A stretch of 64,000 nt of DNA from Muribaculaceae bacterium (GTDB lineage: Bacteria; Bacteroidota; Bacteroidia; Bacteroidales; Muribaculaceae): positions 29,768 to 93,767 of the forward strand of contig BLLX01000002.1 in the NCBI GenBank assembly GCA_011959405.1. Reading direction: 5' to 3'. The notes under the pieces were generated by a model. It was given only the letters and a program-made list of their open reading frames with translations, had not been told where the DNA came from and did no database searches. Of this stretch, positions 17,900 through 26,814 are shown in pieces. The translations under genes were made by a program, and so were the position numbers. How positions within the stretch are numbered: the first letter of the stretch is position 1; the number at the start of each line of letters is the position of its first letter.

Positions 17900-19083
17900 A
17901 CCAGCGGCGACTGCATCACATTGGCCGGCGGACGTCCGGCAGCAAGTTCATCACGCATGAAGTCCATGTAGGGAGCCACATGTTCAAAAAATCGCCGGTA
18001 ACCTTCACACAGATAATTAACCCCGCCTGGAGCTATACGGTTTTTCGGGCACTCACCATGGCAGGCAAACAGCCACCGACAGCCGCGGCACTTGTCGGGC
18101 AACGACGTGTGCTTGGCCGCACCAAAAGCCAGCTGACGTTCGCTTCCCATCATTTCTATAAAAGTGTTCTCCCTGATATTTCCAAGACGATATTCAGGAA
18201 ATACGAAATGGTCACAGCAGTAGACGGTGCCGTCATACTCCATCACTCCTGCGTGTCCGCACTCCTTTGCAAGAGAGCACACTCCGGGAGTCACGCCGCA
18301 CCAGTTGGCCAGCGTGGCGTCAAAAATCTGGATAAAGACCTTACCGACATCATGCCTGACCCAACGGTCAAACAGACGGCACAAAAACTCGCCCCACTGC
18401 TCCGGAGAAACAGAAAAATCAGCCAGATCGCCTGATTCAAGGTCCGAAGCAATGTCTCCTGACGGTGTCAGACGCTCCACAATCGGAGCGAACTGAATGA
18501 AATTACAGTCGATCGAGCGAAAGAAATCATAGAACTCCTCCGGATAATCAGCATTGTAGTCATTGACTACCGCCATGGCATTCCAGTCAACGCCATAAGC
18601 ATTGAGCATGTGCACGGCTTTCATCACTTTCAGAAACGACAGCTGACCGCCGCGGTTACGGCGATACTCGTCGTGAAACCGCTGCGGTCCGTCGATTGAA
18701 AGTCCTACAAGCCATCTGTTTTCACGCAGAAACCGACACCACTCTTCAGTGAGCAGGGTGCCGTTGGTTTGAAGGCAGTTAAGCACACTGCGCCCTCCGC
18801 CATACTTTTTCTGCAACTCCATCGCTTTTTTATAAAAAGACAACGGACGCAACAGAGTTTCCCCGCCATGCCACGTGAACAAGACCTCACCCTCTGTCTG
18901 CGCTTCAAAATAACGTTTCACAAACAGATCCAGCATTTCGTCCGACATATTATAACGCGAGTCGTCGGGATTATAAAAACGCTGTTTGTCGAGATAATAG
19001 CAATAGCTGCAGGCCATATTGCATGCAGAGCCTGCGGGCTTGGCCATCACATACAGCGGACGGGAAAACGGTGATTTCATCAT
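17887..19083 (-). CDS. Anaerobic sulfatase-maturating enzyme-type radical SAM protein (SPASM)
   Basis: 398 residues. The radical SAM cluster motif is SACNMACSYCYY (CxxxCxxC), followed by TWHGGETLLRP and LQTNGTLL. A C-terminal SPASM region binds two auxiliary clusters: CGHAGVMEYDGTVYCCDHFVFPEYRLGNI, then DKCRGCRWLFACHGECPKNRI and YLCEGYRRFF. This is the classic anSME layout, which converts an active-site Cys or Ser of sulfatases to formylglycine. No sulfatase is present in the window, so it either serves distant sulfatases (for mucin or glycosaminoglycans) or another peptide. The start overlaps the tricorn-like gene stop (ATGATG; either ATG possible), so the two are co-translated. Confidence 0.92.
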   Translation of the reverse strand: MMKSPFSRPLYVMAKPAGSACNMACSYCYYLDKQRFYNPDDSRYNMSDEMLDLFVKRYFEAQTEGEVLFTWHGGETLLRPLSFYKKAMELQKKYGGGRSVLNCLQTNGTLLTEEWCRFLRENRWLVGLSIDGPQRFHDEYRRNRGGQLSFLKVMKAVHMLNAYGVDWNAMAVVNDYNADYPEEFYDFFRSIDCNFIQFAPIVERLTPSGDIASDLESGDLADFSVSPEQWGEFLCRLFDRWVRHDVGKVFIQIFDATLANWCGVTPGVCSLAKECGHAGVMEYDGTVYCCDHFVFPEYRLGNIRENTFIEMMGSERQLAFGAAKHTSLPDKCRGCRWLFACHGECPKNRIAPGGVNYLCEGYRRFFEHVAPYMDFMRDELAAGRPPANVMQSPLVQSL

Positions 19084-22000
19084 TGTTTCTTCTTCGAATC
19101 AAGTTGTTTAAGCAGATGCCGTGTGGCGCCGATCAACTGGGCATCCTCGCCACGGAGCACTTCCTCAGGTTTATTGTAGATGACCACGTCCGGATTGAGC
19201 TGCTGGTTTTCCAGAACATTGCCGTTAACATCCAGCGACGTGACCTGCGGAATGCCGAATATGATCGAAGGATCGATCTGACTCTCCCACCACACGGCGG
19301 TCATGGTGCCTGGCACCGGCGCTCCGACCACGTCGCCAAGTCCGAGGGTCTGATAAGTGTAAGGCGTGCCGTGCGCATCACTGTAGTTACTTTCATTGAC
19401 GAGCATCACGGACGGCTTGGTCCACTGTGTAAAAGGCTCACTGCCGATATACTGGCCGCGTGGCGAAAAGCGCACATACTCGCGTCCACCAAGCAACAGC
19501 GCTATATCATTGTGAAGCCATCCGCCGCCGTTGTAACGGGTGTCCACCACCACGGCCTCACGGTTGCGATATTTTCCAAGCAATTCCGAAAAAACACGCC
19601 GATAACTTGGAGAATCCATCCCTTCTACATGAACATAAGCCACACGCCCTCCGCTGACGCTGTCTACAACCGCCTGATTGCGCTCCACCCAGCGCTGATA
19701 CAGCAGATCTGACTGGGCTCCGTTGCTTATCGGCTTCACCTCAACGGATTCTGTCTTGCCTGAATCAGCACGACGCACGGTCAGACGCACACGCCGTCCG
19801 GCCAGCCCCTCCATAAGCGGGAAATAGTCCTGACCGGCTGCAATAGTCTTGCCGTCCACGGCCAGAATCACATCGCCGGGTTTTACAGATGCTTTCTTTG
19901 TGTCGAGTGGACCTCGCTTGATCACCTCTGCCACTTTCAGCCCGTCGCCGGCATAGTCTTCATCATAGAAAGCGCCAAGCACTGCTACCTGCTGAGACGC
20001 ACCCGGACCATAATAGCTGCTGCCGGTGTGTGACGCATTGAGTTCTCCAAGAATCTCACTCAACAATTCAGAAAAATCATAATTGTTGGTGATATGCGGA
20101 AGGAACCGGCGGTATGCTTCGCCATACATGCTCCAGTCTACACCATGCAGGTCTGCATCATAAAATTTATCTTTAACCTGTTGCCATACGTGATTGAACA
20201 TATACTCGCGTTCGGCAAACGGCCGATATTCCTGACGTGCTTCAAAATCCACATTTTCCACCGCACCGGATTCCGGATTGATCTTCTTTATACCGCTGCC
20301 GAGCATATAAAGGTCGTCGGCTTTGTCAGCCCATGACAGACCTCCGTAACCCACAGCTTTGGCCAGTATTTTCGTATCTCCTTTTTTCAGGTCAGTGACC
20401 CACAGGTCACCTGTTCCTTCAAACGATGTGATATAAAACAGTTTATCACCCTTCTTTGACAATGCAAAATCTCCGATCCTGGACGAATTACCCGACAAAC
20501 GCTTCACACGATACCGTGCATTGTCAAGGTCAAATTCCAACGGTTTGGTTTCTTCGGCTTTTTTATCCTTGTCACCGTCTTTTTTCTTTTTATTCTTCTT
20601 GCTTTCATTCTCGGACTTGGCCTTTTCATCCTCAGCGTCTTTCTTTTCCTTTTCTTCAAGCAGCGCCAGTTCCTCTTCGTCCATCATGAACTTATCATAA
20701 GCCTCGCCATCAAAAAACATAATGTAGACATCACTCTGAGAGCCCCAGCTACCATGACTGCGCATACCGTTACGGTCGCTGTCCCATATCATGGCCTTTC
20801 CGCCAAGCACCCATTTTGCATTGCCATCGGAATACCCGCTCTGAGTCAGATCATGCACCTCACTGCCGTCTGACTTGACCAGAGCGACATCCTTGTTGTT
20901 CCAACCTCCCTCTCCTATATAATCGACAAGGAACCAGCGGCTGTCGGGACTCCATTCAAACGACACATCTCCATCCGTATAGGAATAATTATATTTGCCG
21001 TCAAGAGCCGTGCGTACCTTTTTATCTTTTAGATTTATCACACGAAGAGTGGTACGGTTTTCCAAAAACGCCACTTCCTTTCCATCAGGAGAAAAAGCGG
21101 GCTGAAAAGCGGGCTTATCACTCCTGTACAACGGAGTTTCGGTTATCTCCGTGGCGTATGTGAATTTCTTTTCTTCAGAATTTGCGATCGTCGCGGTGTA
21201 GAGTTGCCATATTCCGTCGCGCTCGCCGTCATAGACCAGAGTACGCCCGTCTGACGAAAAGTCTACCGTTCGTTCCTGCTCCGGAGTGTTGGTTATACGG
21301 CGAGTGGTGCCATATTTAGTGGACGTGACATAAACGTTGCCGTGCACTACAAAAGCGACTTCGTCGCCATCCGGGCTTACGGCCATGGACCCCGCTCCGC
21401 TCCGACGTGTAATTTTCTGAAGCTGACGCGTATAATCATCAGTCACGATCTCCACATGCAACTTATCCGGTTCCGTTGCACCGGGAGACAGTGTATAGAT
21501 CTCACCATCCCAGCTGAATGCCAGAATGCCATCGGTCGATGCCGACAGAGAGCGCACAGGATGATCCTTGAAATGAGTCAGTTGAGTATCTTTTCCATCC
21601 GCAAGATTCCGACGGTAGACGTTAAGTGTATTGTCAGATCGCTCTGAAAGATAATAAAAACTCTGGCCGCCGGCATCCCATACGGGATTCAGATCATTGC
21701 CTCCAAAATCAGTCAGGCGCGTATATTTCCCGTCACTTACCATCCACACATCGGCCGTGCCAGATGATCGCTCATGTTTACGCATAAGATTCTCATAACC
21801 CTTGCGGTCCTGATAAAGCACGCGTCCGTCCGCTGCCACACTCATGGCGGTGGCCGGAATAGAAGAATACAGTACCGGACGCGATGATCCGTCCACGTTC
21901 ACCACATACACCTGACTTTGAAAATTACCCTGTGCGGCATGGCGTGCAGGTTGGAGCGAAGCGCTGAACAGCAGTCGGTCATTGCCCATGAACGCCAGAG

Positions 22001-22331
22001 GAGTCTCCTTGCCGCTGTGAGTGGTGAGTCGGCGTGGTGTTCCTCCTTCAGCAGGCATCACGTATATATCCAGCGATCCTTCCCGGTCGCTTGCAAAAGC
22101 GATCATGCTTCCGTCAGGACTCCATAACGGCGACGTGTCGAACGACGACATCGAAGTAAGGCGTGTGGCCTTCCCTCCTGTCGACGACACAGTATATATA
22201 TCGCCCTTGTATGTAAAGGCTATTTTCGAACCGTCGGGGGAAATGGCCGTGTTTCGGAGCCATAGCGGCGACGCCACTGCCGGAACAAAAGCGGCAAGCA
22301 TAAGGGCGGAGATAGCAATTTTTTTCACCAT
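19080..22331 (-). CDS. Secreted tricorn-like protease (PD40 propeller, PDZ, S41 peptidase)
   Basis: 1083 residues from the ATG at 22331 (MVKKIAISALMLAAFVPAVA, a signal peptide); the track ORF starts 66 codons upstream in the promoter. Two WD40-like PD40 beta-propeller regions fill the N-terminal half (ISPDGSKIAFTYKGDIYTV, WSPDGSMIAFASDREG). A Lys/Glu-rich insert lies around 555-595. A PDZ domain (KPGDVILAVDGKTI) precedes the S41 tail-specific protease core. Tricorn-type catalytic residues can be placed: Ser-His in GELNASHTGS, the nucleophile in ESNYSDAHGTPY and Glu in LENQQLNPDVVI. It would degrade peptides in the periplasm. Stop overlaps the maturase start by 4 bases. A TAAATTTG box lies about 94 bases upstream. 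Confidence 0.93.
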   Translation of the reverse strand: MVKKIAISALMLAAFVPAVASPLWLRNTAISPDGSKIAFTYKGDIYTVSSTGGKATRLTSMSSFDTSPLWSPDGSMIAFASDREGSLDIYVMPAEGGTPRRLTTHSGKETPLAFMGNDRLLFSASLQPARHAAQGNFQSQVYVVNVDGSSRPVLYSSIPATAMSVAADGRVLYQDRKGYENLMRKHERSSGTADVWMVSDGKYTRLTDFGGNDLNPVWDAGGQSFYYLSERSDNTLNVYRRNLADGKDTQLTHFKDHPVRSLSASTDGILAFSWDGEIYTLSPGATEPDKLHVEIVTDDYTRQLQKITRRSGAGSMAVSPDGDEVAFVVHGNVYVTSTKYGTTRRITNTPEQERTVDFSSDGRTLVYDGERDGIWQLYTATIANSEEKKFTYATEITETPLYRSDKPAFQPAFSPDGKEVAFLENRTTLRVINLKDKKVRTALDGKYNYSYTDGDVSFEWSPDSRWFLVDYIGEGGWNNKDVALVKSDGSEVHDLTQSGYSDGNAKWVLGGKAMIWDSDRNGMRSHGSWGSQSDVYIMFFDGEAYDKFMMDEEELALLEEKEKKDAEDEKAKSENESKKNKKKKDGDKDKKAEETKPLEFDLDNARYRVKRLSGNSSRIGDFALSKKGDKLFYITSFEGTGDLWVTDLKKGDTKILAKAVGYGGLSWADKADDLYMLGSGIKKINPESGAVENVDFEARQEYRPFAEREYMFNHVWQQVKDKFYDADLHGVDWSMYGEAYRRFLPHITNNYDFSELLSEILGELNASHTGSSYYGPGASQQVAVLGAFYDEDYAGDGLKVAEVIKRGPLDTKKASVKPGDVILAVDGKTIAAGQDYFPLMEGLAGRRVRLTVRRADSGKTESVEVKPISNGAQSDLLYQRWVERNQAVVDSVSGGRVAYVHVEGMDSPSYRRVFSELLGKYRNREAVVVDTRYNGGGWLHNDIALLLGGREYVRFSPRGQYIGSEPFTQWTKPSVMLVNESNYSDAHGTPYTYQTLGLGDVVGAPVPGTMTAVWWESQIDPSIIFGIPQVTSLDVNGNVLENQQLNPDVVIYNKPEEVLRGEDAQLIGATRHLLKQLDSKKKQ

Positions 22332-22424
22332 TGTCTGAGAATATAATATAAATTTATGACTGATCTTTCTGCATGTCTTTAAATATCTGCACCAGAGCCT
22401 GTATGTGCATCCATTAATTAAGCG

Positions 22425-22432
22425 CAAATTTA
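22425..22432 (-). promoter_or_regulatory. Bacteroidetes-type -7 box for the tricorn-maturase operon
   Basis: TAAATTTG on the minus strand, about 94 bases before the tricorn-like ATG. No convincing -33 box. Confidence 0.4.
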
Positions 22433-22466
22433 ACAAAAATATTAGAATTTCCCATATCACAATTTT

Positions 22467-22498
22467 TTTGGCGGGTTGGAGAATTCTGATTAACTTTG
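22467..22498 (+). promoter_or_regulatory. Promoter of the NagB/PIG-L fusion gene
   Basis: TTTG at 22467-22470, a 20-base spacer and TAACTTTG at 22491-22498 fit the Bacteroidetes consensus fully. The ATG follows about 41 bases later. Confidence 0.75.
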
Positions 22499-22539
22499 CG
22501 GTATGTATATAAATTATCTCACATTTCATTCATAAACCC

Positions 22540-24525
22540 ATGAGAACTAATCTTAGCTCAAAGATTAAACTGGACAGCATTCCGCGTCGGTACTACGCTC
22601 CAGGCGATGAAATCGAAGCCGCTGCCCTCACGCGTGAAGAAAAAATCGACACCAGAATCTATGAAACGATAGCAGAAGGAAGCGAAGGAATAGCAGAACA
22701 TGTCGTGCACGCCATGGACCGTGCCGTTGCAAAAAAAGGCAAATTCGTCATGGCGATCGGCGCTGGCAACAGCACCATGAGCGTTTACTCCGCCCTGATC
22801 GACTTATACAAAAGCGGTAAGATCAGTTTCAAGGATACCGTGGTGTTCAACCTTACTGAATTTTACAACGACGGCGCGACAGAAGGCCCCAGCACATTCG
22901 GAAGTCTCAAAGAAAACTTTCTGGACCACATTGACATCCCCGCTGAAAACATCCATACATTCAACACTTCCTGCACTCGCGCAGACGTTGCTGCCGAATG
23001 CCGCGAATATGAGAACCTGATGGAAACCGAAGGCGGCCTTGACCTTGTGCTGTGTCAGGTAGGACCTCACGGAGCGATTGGCTTCAATGAACCCGGAGCC
23101 ACAATTTCCAGCACATGTCGTCTGGTGCTTCTCAGCGCAGAGCAGCGTCAGGGTGTGGCATCGTCATACAAAGTCGACACTCCTCCCACCACAGCGCTGA
23201 CTCTGGGCATGAGCAATATTCTCCGTGCCAACCGTATCATCACTATGGCTTGGGGCGAGAACCGCGCCGAAATCGTGGCTCAGGCAGTGGAAGGACCCGC
23301 GACACCCAATGTGCCGGCATCACTTCTGCAGAACCACACTCGCACCACTCTGGTAATCGACATCACCGCCGCCGAGAGTCTCACCCGCATTTCCCACCCC
23401 TGGATGGTGACCACATGCGAATGGAACGACAAACTGATACGCCGCGCCATCGTGTGGCTGTGCCAGCAGACCGGCAAACCGATTCTCAAGCTCACCAATC
23501 AGGACTATAACGACCACGGTCTCGGCGAACTGCTCGCCATATACGGCTCCGGCTACAACGTGAACATCAAGGTGTTCAATGAACTTCAGCACACCATCAC
23601 CGGCTGGCCCGGCGGCAAGCCTGACGCAGACGACACCTATCGTCCTGAACGCGCCAAACCCTACCCCAAGCGCGTGATAGTCTTCTCTCCCCACCCCGAT
23701 GACGATGTGATTTCAATGGGCGGCACATTCAAACGCCTTGTGGACCAGCACCACGACGTGCATGTAGCCTACGAGACATCTGGCAACATCGCAGTGGGCG
23801 ACGAGGACATGATGCGCTACATCATGCTCAACGACTACATCGCACCGATATTCGGATTCGACAACGACAATTTCAAGCAGAAGAGCAAGGAGATCAACGA
23901 CTATGTGGCCAATAAGCAGCCCGGCGACATGGACAGCCAGGATATCCGCACCATCAAGACCATGATAAGGCAGGCAGAAGCCCGCACGGCATGCAAATTC
24001 ATGGGCGTGAAACCTGAAAACGTGCATTTCCTCCGCCTTCCTTTCTACGAAACAGGCGCAATCAAAAAAGGCGATCTTACCGACAAGGACATCGCCATCG
24101 TACGCGACCTGATTCTGAGCGTCAAACCTCATCAGATCTTCGTGGCAGGCGACCTTGCCGATCCCCACGGCACCCATCGAGTATGCACTGACGCCGTATT
24201 TGCCGTGATCGACGAGTTCAAGGACGAGGACTGGATGAAAGAATGCAAAATATGGATGTATCGCGGCGCATGGGCAGAATGGGAAATCGACCACATCGAA
24301 ATGGCCGTGCCTATCTCGCCGGAAGAACTTCGCTTCAAGCGCAATTCCATTCTCAAACACCAGAGCCAGATGGAAAACGCCCCGTTCCTCGGCGATGACG
24401 ACCGTCTGTTCTGGCAGCGCGCCGAAGAGCGCAACCGCGCCACAGCCAAACTGTATGAATCACTCGGTCTGGCATCATACGAAGCGATGGAGGCATTTGT
24501 GGAATATCATCCCATCCGCGACTGA
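22540..24525 (+). CDS. nagB: Glucosamine-6-phosphate deaminase domain fused to a PIG-L/LmbE deacetylase domain
   Basis: 661 residues. The N-terminal half (about 30-290) is a NagB/6-phosphogluconolactonase-type fold (VMAIGAGNSTMSVYSALIDLYKSGK, LVLCQVGPHGAIGFNEPG) that isomerises and deaminates glucosamine-6-phosphate to fructose-6-phosphate. The C-terminal half starts RVIVFSPHPDDDVISMGGT (His385 onward), the zinc-binding AHPDDE-like motif of PIG-L/LmbE N-deacetylases, with a second zinc motif DPHGTHRVC. Fusion would couple deacetylation and deamination of amino sugars from mucin, chitin or peptidoglycan. Such fusions are known in Bacteroidetes. Monocistronic, with its own promoter and terminator. 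The deacetylase substrate is not established by sequence. Confidence 0.92.
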   Translation: MRTNLSSKIKLDSIPRRYYAPGDEIEAAALTREEKIDTRIYETIAEGSEGIAEHVVHAMDRAVAKKGKFVMAIGAGNSTMSVYSALIDLYKSGKISFKDTVVFNLTEFYNDGATEGPSTFGSLKENFLDHIDIPAENIHTFNTSCTRADVAAECREYENLMETEGGLDLVLCQVGPHGAIGFNEPGATISSTCRLVLLSAEQRQGVASSYKVDTPPTTALTLGMSNILRANRIITMAWGENRAEIVAQAVEGPATPNVPASLLQNHTRTTLVIDITAAESLTRISHPWMVTTCEWNDKLIRRAIVWLCQQTGKPILKLTNQDYNDHGLGELLAIYGSGYNVNIKVFNELQHTITGWPGGKPDADDTYRPERAKPYPKRVIVFSPHPDDDVISMGGTFKRLVDQHHDVHVAYETSGNIAVGDEDMMRYIMLNDYIAPIFGFDNDNFKQKSKEINDYVANKQPGDMDSQDIRTIKTMIRQAEARTACKFMGVKPENVHFLRLPFYETGAIKKGDLTDKDIAIVRDLILSVKPHQIFVAGDLADPHGTHRVCTDAVFAVIDEFKDEDWMKECKIWMYRGAWAEWEIDHIEMAVPISPEELRFKRNSILKHQSQMENAPFLGDDDRLFWQRAEERNRATAKLYESLGLASYEAMEAFVEYHPIRD

Positions 24526-24562
24526 TAGCCGACCATTCGGTACTGAAACCATATAACACATG

Positions 24563-24601
24563 ACGGGCGTGTCACACAATATAAAAATGTGACACGCCCG
24601 T
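24563..24601 (+). terminator. Terminator of the NagB/PIG-L gene
   Basis: A perfect 14-bp stem (24563-24576 and 24588-24601, ACGGGCGTGTCACA) with an 11-base loop, 37 bases after the stop. Confidence 0.8.
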
Positions 24602-24627
24602 TGCTATTCTCACACAGCTTTTTAAAA

Positions 24628-24659
24628 TTTGCTCATACAGTTGCATTTCACTAAATTTG
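24628..24659 (+). promoter_or_regulatory. Intact promoter upstream of the cstA remnant
   Basis: TTTG at 24628-24631, a 20-base spacer and TAAATTTG at 24652-24659 match the consensus. It lies about 45 bases before the cstA remnant ATG. Since the remnant no longer codes for a transporter, the promoter may now serve the PHP phosphatase gene about 580 bases downstream. Confidence 0.65.
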
Positions 24660-24704
24660 CAGAGTACACAATATCAACCTCATTCTCTCTACGCATTATT
24701 CCAG

Positions 24705-25230
24705 ATGACTTCATTTATCATAGCCCTTGCAGTGCTGATAGGCGGCTACTTCATCTATGGCCTTATAGTCGACCGTATCATGGATACGGATGCCGGACAA
24801 CCGATGCCGGCAATAACACGCCACAATAACGTTGATTTCATGCCCATGCCGGCATGGAAACATTTCTTATACAATTTCTCAGCATAGCTTGTATGGGCCC
24901 GAATCAACTTTGCTGCTAATCGACTTCACCGTGCTATGGTGTTATTTCGCATGGAGCAATCAGACACTTGCCGTGTCCAACCTATGGGCCGCAACAGTCT
25001 ATCTGGCACGTCACCGCAAAGCATATATGATCACACTCGCCCCTGCCGTCTTCATGGCCGTAGTATGCGTAAGCTACATACTGTTCGCACCCTGCACCGA
25101 AGGATTCGGGCTAAGTGCAGCCTTGTCGCTGGGGGCATGGATAGCAACAGCGATCGTATTCATCTGCCTGTTTTCCGGACATATACGTCGTCTTTCCTCT
25201 CAATCCATCAATCTAAAAACCGACTATTAA
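24705..25230 (+). pseudogene. cstA: Remnant of a carbon starvation protein CstA (peptide/pyruvate transporter), internally deleted and frameshifted
   Basis: Two pieces of one gene are present in different frames. The first (24705-24887) reads MTSFIIALAVLIGGYFIYGLIVDRIM and continues VDFMPMPAWKHFLYNF, the N-terminus of CstA, then hits TAG. The second, shifted by one frame (about 24887-25230), contains FTVLWCYFAWSNQTLAVSNLWAATVYLARH, the near-C-terminal part of CstA, and ends in a normal stop. CstA proteins are about 480-700 residues; the two pieces give about 170, so several hundred middle residues are gone. The track ORF at 24832 is only the reading frame of the second piece. Promoter and flanking genes are intact, so this looks like one deletion that also broke the frame. 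An assembly error is the main alternative. Confidence 0.85.
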
Positions 25231-25237
25231 CCATATT

Positions 25238-26062
25238 ATGGCTTCTTTTGATTTTTTTCACGAACTGAGGGACGATATTCCCTATAATCTTCATTCACAT
25301 ACGCAATTTTGCGACGGACGCGCTTCGATGGAAGAGATGGCGGCCGCAGCCATGGCCGAGGGCTTCAGCCACTGGGGATTCTCCCCCCACTCTCCGGTGC
25401 CGCTGACATCTCCGTGCAACATGGCGGCCGACAACGTTACGGCATATCTGTCGGAAGCCGAAAGACTACGCAATATCTACCGCGGCCGCATGAAAATCTA
25501 TGCAGCCATGGAAATCGACTATCTCGGACCGGACTGGGGGCCGTCACACCCATTCTTTACATCTCTGCCCCTGGATTACCGCATCGGATCCGTGCACATT
25601 ATTCCGACTCAGGATGGCAACCGGATTGACGTAGACGGTTCCCCGGCCCGCTTCGCCCAATACCTTAAAGAACATTTCCACAACGATCTCGACTATGTGG
25701 TCAGCACTTATTTCAAACAATCATTAGCGATGGTCAAAGCCGGAGGATTCGAGATCATAGGCCACCTTGACAAACTGCGTCTGAACGCATCAGCCGTCCG
25801 TCATGACATAGAGTCGTCGCAATGCTACCGTACCGGGGTCGAAACATTGATCCACGAGATAATACTCACAGGCATTACTGTGGAAATAAACACCAAGCAC
25901 TATGAAGCGACAGGACGATTCTTTCCGGCTCCTGAACTATGGCAAATGCTACGTGGCACCGGAGTGCCGATCGTAGTCAATTCCGATGCCCATCATCCTC
26001 ATCTGATCTCGGCATCACGGACAGAAGCGATCAGAATGCTCCGACAGACAGCCGGAGCATAG
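25238..26062 (+). CDS. PHP-domain phosphatase, probably histidinol-phosphatase (HisK type)
   Basis: 274 residues with PHP metal-binding motifs: NLHSHTQFCDGR near the N-terminus, then AAMEIDYLG, GSVHII, GHLDKLRL and NSDAHHPHLI at the end. These supply the His/Asp ligands of the trinuclear metal site. The family member of this length is the monofunctional histidinol-phosphate phosphatase, which makes histidinol from histidinol phosphate. No other his genes are nearby, so a different phosphoester substrate is possible. The gene starts 7 bases after the cstA remnant and has no recognisable promoter of its own, so it is probably transcribed from the old cstA promoter. Converges on lptB with a 14-base gap. 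Confidence 0.82.
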   Translation: MASFDFFHELRDDIPYNLHSHTQFCDGRASMEEMAAAAMAEGFSHWGFSPHSPVPLTSPCNMAADNVTAYLSEAERLRNIYRGRMKIYAAMEIDYLGPDWGPSHPFFTSLPLDYRIGSVHIIPTQDGNRIDVDGSPARFAQYLKEHFHNDLDYVVSTYFKQSLAMVKAGGFEIIGHLDKLRLNASAVRHDIESSQCYRTGVETLIHEIILTGITVEINTKHYEATGRFFPAPELWQMLRGTGVPIVVNSDAHHPHLISASRTEAIRMLRQTAGA

Positions 26063-26076
26063 CACCGTTTATTCAA

Positions 26077-26814
26077 TTATTCAAACTTTTTGCGCCGGAA
26101 TATGAAATTACGTCCGAGATATTTTTCCCGAACCACAGGATTGTCGGCAAGTTCCTCACTCGTACCTTGAAACAATATCTTGCCCTCAAAAAGGAGATAG
26201 GCTCGGTCGGTGATCGACAGAGTCTCAGGCGCGTTATGGTCAGTAATGAGAATGCCTATGTTTTTCTCCTTCAGCTTATAGACTATTGACTGGATATCCT
26301 CCACGGCGATAGGGTCAACACCGGCAAAAGGTTCATCAAGCATGATGAACTTTGGATTGATGGCCAGACACCGGGCTATCTCCGTGCGCCGGCGCTCTCC
26401 GCCGCTCAGTTGGTCGCCGAGGTTCTTTCGCACTTTCTGTAGCCGGAATTCCGCAATAAGGCTTTCAAGTTTATCTTTCTGTTCTGCCCTGCTCAAAGGG
26501 GTCATCTGGAGCACGGCTTTTATATTGTCCTCCACACTGAGCTTTCTGAACACCGACGGCTCCTGTGCAAGATAACCGATGCCGTTCTGCGCTCTCTTGT
26601 ACACCGGAAATTTGGTAATGTTCAGATCATCCAGAAATATCTCACCCTCATTGGGAGTAATCAGGCCTACAGTCATATAGAAAGTGGTGGTCTTACCGGC
26701 TCCGTTAGGTCCAAGCAGCCCCACGATCTCTCCTTGGGTCACATTTATGCTCACATGGTTCACGACAGTACGGCGACCGTATGTCTTCACCAGATTTTCA
26801 GTGCGCAGAATCAT
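26077..26814 (-). CDS. lptB: LPS export ABC transporter ATP-binding protein
   Basis: 245 residues, a stand-alone ABC ATPase. It has Walker [17 protein letters not shown], the signature [16 protein letters not shown], Walker [16 protein letters not shown] and the switch His in ILITDHNA. The LptB-specific stretches (for example [44 protein letters not shown]) make the assignment firm. It powers LptFG to extract LPS from the inner membrane. The start overlaps the udk stop by 4 bases. LptFG and LptAC are not in the window. Confidence 0.95.
   Translation of the reverse strand: MILRTENLVKTYGRRTVVNHVSINVTQGEIVGLLGPNGAGKTTTFYMTVGLITPNEGEIFLDDLNITKFPVYKRAQNGIGYLAQEPSVFRKLSVEDNIKAVLQMTPLSRAEQKDKLESLIAEFRLQKVRKNLGDQLSGGERRRTEIARCLAINPKFIMLDEPFAGVDPIAVEDIQSIVYKLKEKNIGILITDHNAPETLSITDRAYLLFEGKILFQGTSEELADNPVVREKYLGRNFIFRRKKFE

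Noticed and set aside
24887-24912. Programmed frameshift joining the two cstA pieces
   Set aside because: A frameshift would not restore the several hundred missing residues, and no slippery sequence with a following structure is evident.
24832-25230. 132-residue ORF as an independent small membrane protein
   Set aside because: Its first 20 or so residues come from the wrong frame of the cstA N-terminus and the rest is the CstA C-terminus; better explained as a pseudogene piece.
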